Positions 1-6,987 of a stretch of 17,350 nucleotides of DNA are shown one piece after another. This stretch comes from Mucilaginibacter sp. (GTDB lineage: Bacteria > Bacteroidota > Bacteroidia > Sphingobacteriales > Sphingobacteriaceae), in assembly GCA_028288315.1 (NCBI GenBank), contig JAQBNY010000165.1, positions 1 to 17,350 of the forward strand, in the 5' to 3' direction. Position numbers and translations under genes: made by a program. The notes under the pieces are model-generated. The model saw only the letters and a list, made by a program, of their open reading frames with translations, was not told the origin of the DNA and searched no databases. Numbering within the stretch: the first letter of the stretch is position 1; every line of letters begins with the position of its first letter.

Positions 1-1
1 A

Positions 2-112
2 ACCAAAGAGGAAATATTATCTTCAAAAGCTATCCCCGGTGTTACCGAGTGGCAGGGTGATGGTATTGAACGCGGCTTAACTGCTGCTTACGAGGAATTA
101 ACAGCGGTATAA
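2..112 (+). CDS. C-terminal fragment of an unidentified protein
   Basis: An open frame enters from the left edge and ends at the TAA at 110-112. It gives 36 residues, ending GLTAAYEELTAV, with normal amino-acid composition and codon use like the rest of the window, so it is probably the true end of a gene that starts outside. The tail (PGVTEWQGDGIERGL) is too short to assign. It loosely recalls C-terminal ends of NAD-dependent epimerase/dehydratase proteins, but that is a guess. The gene converges on the penicillin acylase gene, with the repeat island between them. Confidence 0.6.
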   Translation, partial: TKEEILSSKAIPGVTEWQGDGIERGLTAAYEELTAV

Positions 113-119
113 TTTATTA

Positions 120-340
120 TTTACATAAGTCGCTCGGCTGGAGCTCACAAGTGTTCGGAAGATTAAAAAGAAGCAGCGGGTTGTGCGATTCCCCTCTTGA
201 GAGGGGTGTAGGGGTGTGTACTTTTGCGTGAATAACACACCCCTGCAGCCGCACCGCCGACGCGCCCCCTCTCTAGAGGGGAATTTTATTAGCAATATCA
301 ATCTTCCGAACACTTGTGGCTGAAGCCGAGCGATTGTAAA
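120..340. repeat. Large imperfect inverted repeat, MITE-like
   Basis: The left arm (120-163) and right arm (301-340) are imperfect reverse complements. The core CACAAGTGTTCGGAAGAT (146-163) pairs perfectly with 301-318, and CGCTCGGCT (131-139) pairs with 324-332. The TTTACA/TGTAAA ends extend the arms. About 137 bases lie inside, with no coding capacity. I find no clear target-site duplication. The layout fits a small non-autonomous element or a BIME-like composite; the mechanism is inferred. Confidence 0.65.
187..284. repeat. Pair of inverted GC-rich palindromes
   Basis: CCCCTCTTGAGAGGGG (191-206) and CCCCTCTCTAGAGGGG (about 266-281) are each near-palindromes. They are also inverted copies of one another, each linked to an AGGGGTGTGT tail (210-219, and reverse-complemented at about 236-245). 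The right copy carries about 20 extra GC-rich bases between palindrome and tail. Each can fold alone or with the other as a long cruciform. This composition recalls dispersed REP-like repeats of Bacteroidota. Confidence 0.6.
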
Positions 341-380
341 GATGCTTTTATAAACCCTGGTTCATACAAATTCCTCGCGT

Positions 381-450
381 TAGGGATAGAAGCGGATACC
401 GGCCTGTGGCTAATGCCTGTGCAGTATGAGCGGATAGCCCGGCCGCAGGC
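381..450. repeat. Degenerate repeat with two AGCGGATA units
   Basis: AGCGGATACCGGCCTGTGGC (391-410) and a related 22-base unit at 429-450 (AGCGGATAGCCCGGCC then GCAGGC) form an imperfect direct repeat. GCCTGTGGC (402-410) can also pair with GCCGCAGGC (442-450). No gene is present. The segment resembles a common intergenic repeat of related genomes, by recollection only. Confidence 0.4.
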
Positions 451-514
451 AACGCCCTTGTTTGGACAAAAGAAAAAGGATTGAAAGATGAAGGACCTGT
501 TATATGCAGGAGAG

Positions 515-535
515 ATGCTGAAATAAATTCAGCAT
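515..535. repeat. Short hairpin repeat ATGCTGAA...TTCAGCAT
   Basis: ATGCTGAA (515-522) and TTCAGCAT (528-535) form a perfect 8-bp stem with a 5-base loop. No T-tract follows on either strand, so it is not a standard intrinsic terminator, although it lies 84 bases beyond the stop of the penicillin acylase gene. The surrounding string looks like a widespread Sphingobacteriia intergenic repeat. Confidence 0.45.
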
Positions 536-618
536 GACATTCCATTTGCTAAAACAGCAAAAGCATTAAAAAATGTCTTTTCATTTATTTGCTATCGCAA
601 ACATCAGCTTTCGGTTTA

Positions 619-2823
619 CTATCGCCCCGGGTGATAGGTTTTTTCGGCATGTTTAAGCACATCTTCCATATAAAATAACACCTCTTTAAACTTGCCATCA
701 ATATAACCCTGCGCCTGGTCTGTAAAGTGTTTTGATGCAGGGTTAAATGACGCCCCGCCGGTAACAATGGTTTTAGCTTTTACCCTCGGCCCAAATTCAA
801 TAGCGGCAATAAAACTGTTTCCTGAATAGCCGTAGCGCTTTTGAGTGCCCATGGTACGGCTTACAAATGATGGTAGCTGGCCAAAGTTTGATGAGGTGGC
901 GCCTACCGGCAAGCTTGGTTGTTTATCATCAAACGTTATACCATCGGCAGGGCGTTGGTAGCGGTTAACATCGCCCCATGCGGTTTTCCAGGTACTATAA
1001 CGGCTTTGCAGGCTATTTACCGCCTGGCTAAATAATTCAAGTTGTTTATTGCCGGTTAAAGTTGGCAGCATTTCGCGTACCCGTTTTACCTGGTAGGTAT
1101 TTTCTCCGGGTTTTGGAGCAGGTAATATGCGCATTATTGCCGTACCATATTCAACTCCCAATGTTGTAGCAACGGAGTTAGCGGTAGATTGCCTGTCCCA
1201 GGCTTGTAGTAAAGCTATTGGTTCTGCCAATTGGGTTTTTAAAGTATCGGGAGCGTTTTTATAAGCGGCAAACAAAGGCGGCAGCACATCATCAAAAAAG
1301 GCAAGGTGATGATCGTATCCCTTGCTTATCATTTCATCAAGTGATAGTTTCCCGGCATCTTTAAGCAAGTTTGCGGCTAATATACCCCGGTAATTCTCAT
1401 TATCGGGCGCCATGTACAAGGGGTATTTACTCTTATCCGGACTGGAGGTACCCGAAGCGGTAAATGGTGTGGAATTACAATTCTGGATCCAGCCGGTGGC
1501 GGGGTTGTAAATATGAACAATTTCGTTCAATGGATGCAGACCTTTCCATTCGGTTGCAGGTGTGGTACCATCTACAGGCAAGGCCCAATTGAGCTTGGCA
1601 TCCCGCTTGGGCATAAAGTTACCATACCAAAAGGCAATGTTGCCATGGTCATCTGCATAAACAGTATTATTACTGGTGTTTGATAGCAGGTCCATAGCCT
1701 TTTTATACTGCTCAAAAGTATTGGCTTTGGTAATAAGCCATGACTCCAGCAAGGCATTATAAGAACGGTTGTTGTGTTTTAGTGCCAGCCATTTGCCATC
1801 CCTTGCGGCAATTACAGGCCCGTGGTGTGTGTAATAACCGGTTATATTGCGGGCAACTGTTTTGTCGCCTTGTTTAATGTTCAGTTTAAGCGCGCGGGTA
1901 ATAACGGGTTTCAGTTCTCCGTCATATTCATAAAACCATTTGCCGTCTTTCTTCACTACTTTTTCGGCATATAAATCGCCAACATCGGCATAACTGCTGG
2001 TGTGCATCCATCCGCAATGCGCGTTAAAGCCCTGGTATATAAAAAACTGCCCCCAGGTAACAGCACCGTAAGCTTGCAGTCCTTCGTCGCTTTTTAACCC
2101 TACCTCGCTCCTGAAATAAAATGGCACATGCGGATTTATATATAACATAGCATGTCCCGATGCCGATTTTGCCGGCGCTATGGCAAAACCATTTGAGCCG
2201 GTTTCCCTTTCTTCAAACCTCATAATGTTACGGGGTTTATATACTGATCCTAACTTTTCTGTTTCGCCACTATAAAATGCCTGTGTTTCTTTTGGGTTTA
2301 TATCGCCTGTTTCTGTAGCGGCAACACTACCATCGGTAAACATTAAAGCATACCAGGGTTTAAAGCGGGTAAATACCATGGGCTTAACTTCGGGGTGCTT
2401 GTACAGGTAATAGTTAAGGCCATCGGCAAAGGCATCCATTAGCTTTTTAAAATAAAGCGGACTTTTATTATAGTCGGCAATGGCCCCGGCACTATCAGCA
2501 ATTAGCTGTAACTGTACATCCTCAAACAAGCGGCTTTCACCATCGGCTTCGCTTTGGCGGCCAAGCTGGTACAGGTAATTACGCTCTATTCCTTTAAAAT
2601 TATCTTCGCATTGGGTGTACATTAACCCAAATACAACAGCAGCATCTGTTTTACCATAAATATGTGGCACACCATAATCATCGCGGATAATGGTTACTGC
2701 GGCGGCCCGTTGCTTAAATCTGCTTATTTCGGTAGCAGTAAATTTTTGGGCTGATACTAAAACAGGCATTAACATCAGCGTTGCAATAAAAAAACTTTTA
2801 AGGGAAGTAGCGCGTATAATCAT
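619..2823 (-). CDS. Penicillin acylase family protein (exported Ntn hydrolase)
   Basis: The product (734 aa from the ATG at 2823) belongs to the penicillin/cephalosporin/AHL acylase family of N-terminal nucleophile hydrolases, which cleave amide bonds after cutting themselves into two subunits. A signal peptide (MIIRATSLKSFFIATLMLMP, ending VSAQ) points to the periplasm. The early DDYGVPHIYG motif (about residues 48-57) and MYTQCEDNF match the family alpha-subunit motifs. ETGSNGFAIAP contains the predicted autocleavage site and nucleophile Ser, about residue 210, followed by the typical SASGHAMLYINPH. An upstream TTG at 2838 would add five residues before the signal peptide, so I prefer the ATG. 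The substrate (beta-lactam, acyl-homoserine lactone or other N-acyl amide) cannot be told from sequence. The gene stands alone. Confidence 0.93.
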   Translation of the reverse strand: MIIRATSLKSFFIATLMLMPVLVSAQKFTATEISRFKQRAAAVTIIRDDYGVPHIYGKTDAAVVFGLMYTQCEDNFKGIERNYLYQLGRQSEADGESRLFEDVQLQLIADSAGAIADYNKSPLYFKKLMDAFADGLNYYLYKHPEVKPMVFTRFKPWYALMFTDGSVAATETGDINPKETQAFYSGETEKLGSVYKPRNIMRFEERETGSNGFAIAPAKSASGHAMLYINPHVPFYFRSEVGLKSDEGLQAYGAVTWGQFFIYQGFNAHCGWMHTSSYADVGDLYAEKVVKKDGKWFYEYDGELKPVITRALKLNIKQGDKTVARNITGYYTHHGPVIAARDGKWLALKHNNRSYNALLESWLITKANTFEQYKKAMDLLSNTSNNTVYADDHGNIAFWYGNFMPKRDAKLNWALPVDGTTPATEWKGLHPLNEIVHIYNPATGWIQNCNSTPFTASGTSSPDKSKYPLYMAPDNENYRGILAANLLKDAGKLSLDEMISKGYDHHLAFFDDVLPPLFAAYKNAPDTLKTQLAEPIALLQAWDRQSTANSVATTLGVEYGTAIMRILPAPKPGENTYQVKRVREMLPTLTGNKQLELFSQAVNSLQSRYSTWKTAWGDVNRYQRPADGITFDDKQPSLPVGATSSNFGQLPSFVSRTMGTQKRYGYSGNSFIAAIEFGPRVKAKTIVTGGASFNPASKHFTDQAQGYIDGKFKEVLFYMEDVLKHAEKTYHPGR

Positions 2824-2861
2824 TTTAAATGTTTGCAAAAAAATTTGGCGGATTTATGATG

Positions 2862-2876
2862 TTCCTAATTTAGGAA
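2862..2876. promoter_or_regulatory. Palindrome upstream of the acylase gene
   Basis: TTCCTAATTTAGGAA is a perfect inverted repeat (6-bp arms, 3-base centre), 39-53 bases upstream of the acylase ATG. Its size and position suit an operator. No regulator gene is nearby and I see no clear TAnnTTTG element beside it. Confidence 0.3.
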
Positions 2877-3013
2877 TTATAGTACTTACTTAGCTCCGAT
2901 CCTTTTTGATATACCTCAAAATAAAATTCATATGCTATGTAACACATGTGTTTCAACTGCGTCATATTATTATTAACCATTATAACAATGCTTACAATCT
3001 ATCGTTCTTAGTG

Positions 3014-3021
3014 TATCTTTG
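3014..3021 (+). promoter_or_regulatory. -7 element TATCTTTG of an orphan + strand transcript
   Basis: TATCTTTG fits the Bacteroidota -7 consensus TAnnTTTG exactly. A weak -33-like TTAC lies about 20 bases upstream, at 2992. A start near 3027 is predicted. No coding gene follows on this strand before the terminator at 3207. Confidence 0.4.
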
Positions 3022-3027
3022 ACACTC

Positions 3028-3240
3028 TTATAAATGTTAATAACTGTTAAAAAGTCCAGACTCAATATTTGAGCTGCAACAAACACATTTATAATACGTT
3101 ACAGTAAAATAGCTAACCGAAAGGTTTTCACTATAAAGAACTTGGATAAACAAACATGTTATCTGAGATTTAGTTGATCAACATTATTTGAGAGATGATG
3201 TTGCAGGGCGTTCCGGGGTGAGATACGGAACGCCTTTTTT
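3028..3240 (+). ncRNA. Candidate small RNA, about 210 nt
   Basis: A consensus -7 element (3014-3021) and a strong intrinsic terminator (3207-3240) bracket about 210 bases without a real reading frame. Small stems are visible: CTCAA/TTGAG (3061-3073), AACC-GAAA-GGTT with a GNRA tetraloop (3115-3126), and CAACAT/ATGTTG (3179-3203). Both neighbouring genes lie on the opposite strand, so the terminator would have no use unless something is transcribed here. I do not recognise a known RNA family. Existence and ends are inferred. Confidence 0.35.
3207..3240 (+). terminator. Intrinsic terminator without a cognate gene
   Basis: GGCGTTCCG (3207-3215) pairs perfectly with CGGAACGCC (3226-3234) around a 10-base loop, followed by TTTTTT (3235-3240). 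The other strand has no T-tract, so it works only for + strand transcription, where no coding gene precedes it. Confidence 0.75.
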
Positions 3241-3289
3241 ATTAACTTGACCGGGATTACACAGATTTTTTTGATTTGGCAGATTTCCC

Positions 3290-4393
3290 CTACTTAACAT
3301 ATTCACTTTTCACCTTCTTCTTATACATTGCCATTACTAATGATACCATTCTGTTGTAAGTATTAAGTCCTTCGGGTTGGTTATTGGCTTTCAGGAAATT
3401 ATCATAAAAAACACTGGTTATGACGTTTATTTTATTTTGATAGGATAACCAATACAAACGTTCGGCTTTGAAATCTCTTTTTACCTGGGGCGATATATGC
3501 AGCTTTAATTGTTTGTAAATAACTGTATCGGTAAGGCGCATGGTATGCATAAACTCTTGTACCGCCAAATAATAGCCAGAGTAGCGTAACAGCCTGTCTT
3601 TTGATGAGGTTGCCGCCATATAACCTGCAAAGTTAGCCTCGTCTTCGGCACCATAACCCATCTGGTGCGACATTTCATGGCAGGCCACAAACGGCCGGTT
3701 AAAAACAGGCATCTGGTAATTCATCTGCGCTTCGGTAGTAAACGGGTTGTAATAGCCTGATGTGCCTATATAATTCATTAACGGTGTTAATAATGACGGC
3801 TTAATTCCCGGGTTGTAAGTTTTAAAATTGGGCGAACTGTTTGACAGCGCCGTTACTGCTTTTAAAGCCCTATGGTAAATGGTATCGTTGTTTTGCCTAA
3901 GATCAGCCGGTGTTACCCGGGCACGGCAGTTGTTGGCGCTATCTATCAGTATGGCGGTTACGGCTTGCAGTTGGGCAGTTGTAAAGGTACTATCCTTTAA
4001 GTTGAGCCGCTCTGCTGCAGATGGCCGGAAATAATTCATCCCCCAAAAAATATAAAAAACCAATATACTAATCTGTATACCTATCACTAAACTTAAAAAG
4101 AACGTGCCTGCCTGCGCAAACCGCTTTTTGAATGTGAGTTTAATAAGCTGGACTATAGCGTACAGCAAATAGATTATTGCAACTGTGTAAACTATATCGC
4201 CAACACTAAAAGGGAACAGGTTAAGAACCGGGTGCAGCAAATAACAAATAACAGGATAAAGTCCGTTTGAATAATAGCGTTCAACGGCATGCGGATGATT
4301 TGCAAATACCATTAACAGATATATTACAAAACATAATATTAGTACCAGAATGCCCCTGCCAATAAGGGGCTTTTTGCTAAAGCGATAATGCAT
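3290..4393 (-). CDS. DUF3810 membrane protein, probable zinc metalloprotease
   Basis: From the ATG at 4393 the product has 367 residues. Several hydrophobic segments fill the first 120 residues, starting at GRGILVLILCFVIYLLMVFA, and FWGMNYFRP follows the last. The rest is soluble and contains ACHEMSHQMGYGAEDEANF: an HExxH site (H239, E240, H243) with a further Glu at about 251, as in gluzincin-type zinc peptidases. This arrangement is typical of the Bacteroidota DUF3810 family; the protease activity is inferred from the motif. The frame continues upstream to an ATG at 4471, but that start lies in the terminator hairpin of the preceding gene. A perfect TAnnTTTG element at 4428-4435 supports the shorter form. 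Confidence 0.85.
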   Translation of the reverse strand: MHYRFSKKPLIGRGILVLILCFVIYLLMVFANHPHAVERYYSNGLYPVICYLLHPVLNLFPFSVGDIVYTVAIIYLLYAIVQLIKLTFKKRFAQAGTFFLSLVIGIQISILVFYIFWGMNYFRPSAAERLNLKDSTFTTAQLQAVTAILIDSANNCRARVTPADLRQNNDTIYHRALKAVTALSNSSPNFKTYNPGIKPSLLTPLMNYIGTSGYYNPFTTEAQMNYQMPVFNRPFVACHEMSHQMGYGAEDEANFAGYMAATSSKDRLLRYSGYYLAVQEFMHTMRLTDTVIYKQLKLHISPQVKRDFKAERLYWLSYQNKINVITSVFYDNFLKANNQPEGLNTYNRMVSLVMAMYKKKVKSEYVK

Positions 4394-4427
4394 GTGCTGG
4401 GTAAATATAACGCTTATAACATTTAAC

Positions 4428-4435
4428 CAAATATA
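4428..4435 (-). promoter_or_regulatory. -7 element TATATTTG of the DUF3810 gene
   Basis: On the minus strand the bases read TATATTTG, an exact match to TAnnTTTG. Transcription would begin near 4421, giving a leader of about 28 bases to the ATG at 4393. It lies between the terminator of the DUF2911 gene and the chosen start, and it rules out the 4471 start for transcripts from this promoter. Confidence 0.5.
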
Positions 4436-4450
4436 CTTTGCTAAATCCAC

Positions 4451-4491
4451 AAAAATAAAAAGCCCCGGCATTAGCCGGGGCTTTTATTTTT
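4451..4491 (-). terminator. Terminator of the DUF2911 gene
   Basis: GCCCCGGC (4462-4469) pairs perfectly with GCCGGGGC (4474-4481) around a 4-base loop, flanked by A-rich and T-rich runs. On the minus strand the stem is followed by TTTTTATTTTTG. It sits just past the stop of the DUF2911 gene. The flanking symmetry could let it act in both directions, but only the minus strand has a gene leading into it. Confidence 0.85.
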
Positions 4492-4505
4492 GTGCTTGGT
4501 TAATA

Positions 4506-5024
4506 CTATTTCGTGATAGAAACAGGCACTGATAATTTGTCCCAGTTTAATGAGAAACCATTATTGTTAATTTTGTAAAGCAAACGTTCCTGCATATTTG
4601 ATGCAACCGGTTTTACTGTTACACGCAGTGCATCTTTGCTTTGATCATATTTATATGCGCCCCATTGTTTAGGCACTTTATTAAAAATAATTGTCCAGGC
4701 GTTTTCAGTAGGGATGGCAAATAAACCATAAGAGCCTGCAGGTAAAGGCTTACCTTCTACCTTAATATCTTTGCTGGTTGTAAAAACGGTAGCTTCGTTT
4801 GCACCGGCGCGCCATACTTTACCATATGATTCTAACCCGCCAAATACCTTACGGCCCTTTACTGATGGGCTGCCATAGTTAATAGTAATTTGCGAGCCTG
4901 CTGCTGTAGCACTTACACTATCGCGCGGGCTTGGTATTGGCTTTTGCTGTGCAAATAAAGTGGTTGAAAAAACTAAGGCAAAAACAAGTAATGCCGCTGC
5001 TTTAAATTGAAATGTCTTTCTCAT
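4506..5024 (-). CDS. Secreted DUF2911 domain protein
   Basis: The 172-residue product starts with a signal peptide (MRKTFQFKAAALLVFALVFS, cleaved after about LFAQ). The rest is one DUF2911 domain: SPRDSVSATAAGSQITINYG, then GSPSVKGRKVFGGLESYGKVWRAG in part, GANEATVF, and LPAGSYGLFAIP. These conserved pieces, in this order, define the family, which is common in Bacteroidota and of unknown function; it is thought to be a small beta-rich periplasmic or lipid-associated domain. The length is normal for a single-domain member. The gene has its own promoter and terminator and is divergent from the glycosyltransferase gene. Confidence 0.9.
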   Translation of the reverse strand: MRKTFQFKAAALLVFALVFSTTLFAQQKPIPSPRDSVSATAAGSQITINYGSPSVKGRKVFGGLESYGKVWRAGANEATVFTTSKDIKVEGKPLPAGSYGLFAIPTENAWTIIFNKVPKQWGAYKYDQSKDALRVTVKPVASNMQERLLYKINNNGFSLNWDKLSVPVSITK

Positions 5025-5080
5025 AGTATTATTGGTTGAAGTTTATTGATGTAAATATATCTCGAAATTTTTATTGTTCG

Positions 5081-5109
5081 CAAATATGATATAAATAACT
5101 TTTATACAA
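5081..5109 (-). promoter_or_regulatory. Probable promoter of the DUF2911 gene
   Basis: On the minus strand, TTG (5109-5107) is followed after about 18-20 bases by CATATTTG (5088-5081), one base off TAnnTTTG. The leader to the ATG at 5024 would be about 50 bases. Confidence 0.4.
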
Positions 5110-5254
5110 GATTTATGCGTAATAAATCGGCCTTGAAAGTTAAAAAAATGACAAACAGTAATAAAACCTTCATTTAATCAATCTGTTATACAATTTAAAT
5201 TCACATTGCAATTAGGAATTGACCGAAAGGTTAAACAATTGTTGTGAGTTTTTG

Positions 5255-5281
5255 CCCCTGCCCATGGCGGGGGTTTTTTTT
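5255..5281 (+). terminator. Intrinsic terminator between divergent genes
   Basis: CCCCTGCC (5255-5262) pairs with GGCGGGGG (5266-5273, one T-G wobble) around a 3-base loop, followed by eight T (5274-5281). It acts on the + strand only. No + strand gene precedes it, and the glycosyltransferase promoter lies after it, so it ends either a small RNA or stray antisense transcription. Confidence 0.75.
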
Positions 5282-5308
5282 ATGCCTTAATTTTGACGCC
5301 ATTAACTT

Positions 5309-5316
5309 TATATTTG
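5309..5316 (+). promoter_or_regulatory. -7 element TATATTTG of the glycosyltransferase gene
   Basis: This is an exact match to TAnnTTTG. The expected start near 5322 leaves a leader of about 12 bases before the ATG at 5335. A TTG at 5293-5295 lies closer than usual for a -33 element (13-base spacer). Confidence 0.5.
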
Positions 5317-5334
5317 CTGCGTTAACCTGCATAA

Positions 5335-6987
5335 ATGAACTATAAGAACAAGCCATTTTATCTAATACTTTTTGTTTTGGCATTGGTGGTTAACTTTATT
5401 GGTATTGCAACAGATTTTTTCTCTGACGATCCTGGCCTTTACGCGTCTATTTCAAAATCTCTTGTTTACAAACATGATCTGCTGCAGTTATTCAGTTATA
5501 ATGTAGACTGGCTGGATAAGCCTCATTTTCCGTTTTGGGCAATATTTTTAAGCTTTAAATTATTTGGCGTAAGTGTTTGGGCTTACAGGCTGCCTGCATT
5601 GCTTTTCTTTTTGCTGAGCTTGCTGTACACCTACCTTTTTGCCCGCAGGTTTTATACCAAAGAGATTGCTGTTACAGCGGTTTTAATAGTGATGACGGCA
5701 CAGCACGTACTCCTATCAAACGTTGATGTTAGGGCCGAGCCTTATTTAATGGGATTGATAATTGGCAGCATTTACCATATATCCCTGTTATATAAACGCT
5801 ATACCTTAGCTGATCTTTTGCTGGCTGCCCTGCTTACCGCCTGCGCTATCATGACCAAGGGGATTTTTGTTATAATAGCCATATATGGTGCCCTGCTTGG
5901 CCAACTGATATTTCAAAAAAAGTTCATGGATATTTTTAAGGTAAAATGGTGGCTGCTGTTTTTAGCTACTTTTATTTTTACCCTGCCAGAGCTTTATTCA
6001 CTATACGTTCAGTTTGATATGCATCCGGAAAAAGTTGTTTTTGGCAGACATAATGTATCGGGCATACGTTGGTTTTTGTGGGATAGCCAGTTTGGGCGCT
6101 TTGTGAATAGCGGCCCTATTATGCAGCACAAATCAGGCGATATATTTTTCTTTGTTCATACTTTGTTATGGGCCTTTGCGCCCTGGTGCTTGTTCTTTTA
6201 CTATGCCCTGTTTAAAACATTTAAAAGCATTATCCAAAAAATAAAACTTACCGAATATTATACCTTAAGCGGAGGGCTGCTGTTGCTGCTGCTGTTCTCC
6301 CTGTCCCGCTTTCAGCTGCCGTTTTACACTAATGCTATTTTTCCGCTGTTTGCCATTATAACCGCACCTTATTTTTACAAACAGCTACCACGGCTTGGCA
6401 ATGCATACTGGAAAATAATACAATGGATAGGAGTTATATTGCTGCCGGTTATTACAATAGCTATACACATATATTTAAAACCTGCCAGTGCCACCTGGTT
6501 CATTGCCGATTGTTTATTATTTGGGGTGATAGGTTTATTCATCATCCTAAAAGTTTCGCCTTTAAAGCAAAAAGCTTTTTTGCTAAACTGCTGTGCAGTA
6601 TTGTTTGCCAACTTTTACATGAATACCACATTTTTTAAAACTCTTGCAAGTTATAACGGACAAATAACCGCGGCCAGTTATGTTAACCAACCACAAAATA
6701 ACAATCAGCATATTTACTCGGTAAATGCATCAAACAACGTTTTCCAGTTTTACTGCAGGCGTCCTGTTAATTTTGTAGCTATTGATCAGTTTAAAAACTT
6801 CCCGACAGGTAAAAACTCTATATTCTATTTTAGCCAGCCGTCTATTGATTATCTTATTAAAAACAACGTTAATTTTAAGGTGATCAAAACTTTTACAAAC
6901 TATCCGCAGGAAAACATTTTGCCAGCCTTTATAAATAAACAAACCCGGTACAAAGTGCTTGACCGGGTTTACTTAATCACAAAATAA
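5335..6987 (+). CDS. GT39/ArnT-like integral membrane glycosyltransferase
   Basis: This 550-residue polytopic membrane protein resembles the PMT/ArnT superfamily (GT-C fold), which transfers sugars from polyprenyl-phosphate donors to lipid A, proteins or glycans on the outer face of the inner membrane. The first long loop has the family acidic pair in DFFSDDPGLYASISKSL (Asp31, Asp32), then DKPHFPFW (61-68), equivalent to the KPP..YW motif, and AYRLPALLF. A second loop contains DVRAEPYL (131-138). About ten hydrophobic segments follow to residue 430, then a soluble C-terminal tail of about 110 residues. The substrate cannot be inferred. The gene stands alone and converges on the plug-protein gene with a 21-base gap. 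Confidence 0.85.
   Translation: MNYKNKPFYLILFVLALVVNFIGIATDFFSDDPGLYASISKSLVYKHDLLQLFSYNVDWLDKPHFPFWAIFLSFKLFGVSVWAYRLPALLFFLLSLLYTYLFARRFYTKEIAVTAVLIVMTAQHVLLSNVDVRAEPYLMGLIIGSIYHISLLYKRYTLADLLLAALLTACAIMTKGIFVIIAIYGALLGQLIFQKKFMDIFKVKWWLLFLATFIFTLPELYSLYVQFDMHPEKVVFGRHNVSGIRWFLWDSQFGRFVNSGPIMQHKSGDIFFFVHTLLWAFAPWCLFFYYALFKTFKSIIQKIKLTEYYTLSGGLLLLLLFSLSRFQLPFYTNAIFPLFAIITAPYFYKQLPRLGNAYWKIIQWIGVILLPVITIAIHIYLKPASATWFIADCLLFGVIGLFIILKVSPLKQKAFLLNCCAVLFANFYMNTTFFKTLASYNGQITAASYVNQPQNNNQHIYSVNASNNVFQFYCRRPVNFVAIDQFKNFPTGKNSIFYFSQPSIDYLIKNNVNFKVIKTFTNYPQENILPAFINKQTRYKVLDRVYLITK

Larger units (their letters stand above)
113..618. repeat. Gene-free repeat island between convergent genes
   Basis: This 500-base stretch holds no credible gene. 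Short frames at 98-313 and 348-545 run through inverted repeats and have the composition of repeats read as protein. Three structures lie side by side: a large imperfect inverted repeat (120-340) that encloses two GC-rich palindromes, a segment with two related AGCGGATA-type units (about 381-450), and a small hairpin (515-535). From memory, similar hairpin elements are scattered through Sphingobacteriia genomes, often between converging genes. Nothing notable is seen at 542-618. Confidence 0.7.
2824..3289. other. Long intergenic region with no protein-coding gene
   Basis: The 466 bases hold the 5' region of the acylase gene (with the palindrome at 2862-2876), a + strand promoter-like element (3014-3021), a possible small RNA and its terminator (3207-3240). 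Just after that, at about 3249-3286, is a segment (GGGATTACACAGATTTTTTT and onward) that looks like a dispersed intergenic repeat I recall from Bacteroidota. Reading frames here are very short and unconvincing. Confidence 0.6.
5025..5334. other. Divergent intergenic region with an internal terminator
   Basis: These 310 bases separate the DUF2911 gene (-) from the glycosyltransferase gene (+). They contain the promoter of each and, between them, a + strand terminator with a tetraloop hairpin TGACC-GAAA-GGTTA (5220-5233) in front of it. No reading frame of note is present. I find no convincing TAnnTTTG match for a + transcript that would reach the terminator; the nearest option, TTG at 5134 with TAATAAAA at 5159, is weak. 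Confidence 0.55.

Noticed and set aside
98..313. 71-codon minus-strand frame in the repeat island
   Set aside because: It runs through the nested inverted repeat and its residues derive from palindromic DNA; no protein-like pattern.
348..545. 65-codon minus-strand frame (MECHAEFISAS...)
   Set aside because: It is the translation of hairpin and degenerate repeats; strings of this type recur as false proteins in related genomes.
2824..2838. TTG start five codons upstream for the penicillin acylase
   Set aside because: The ATG at 2823 directly begins a typical signal peptide; the extra residues add nothing.
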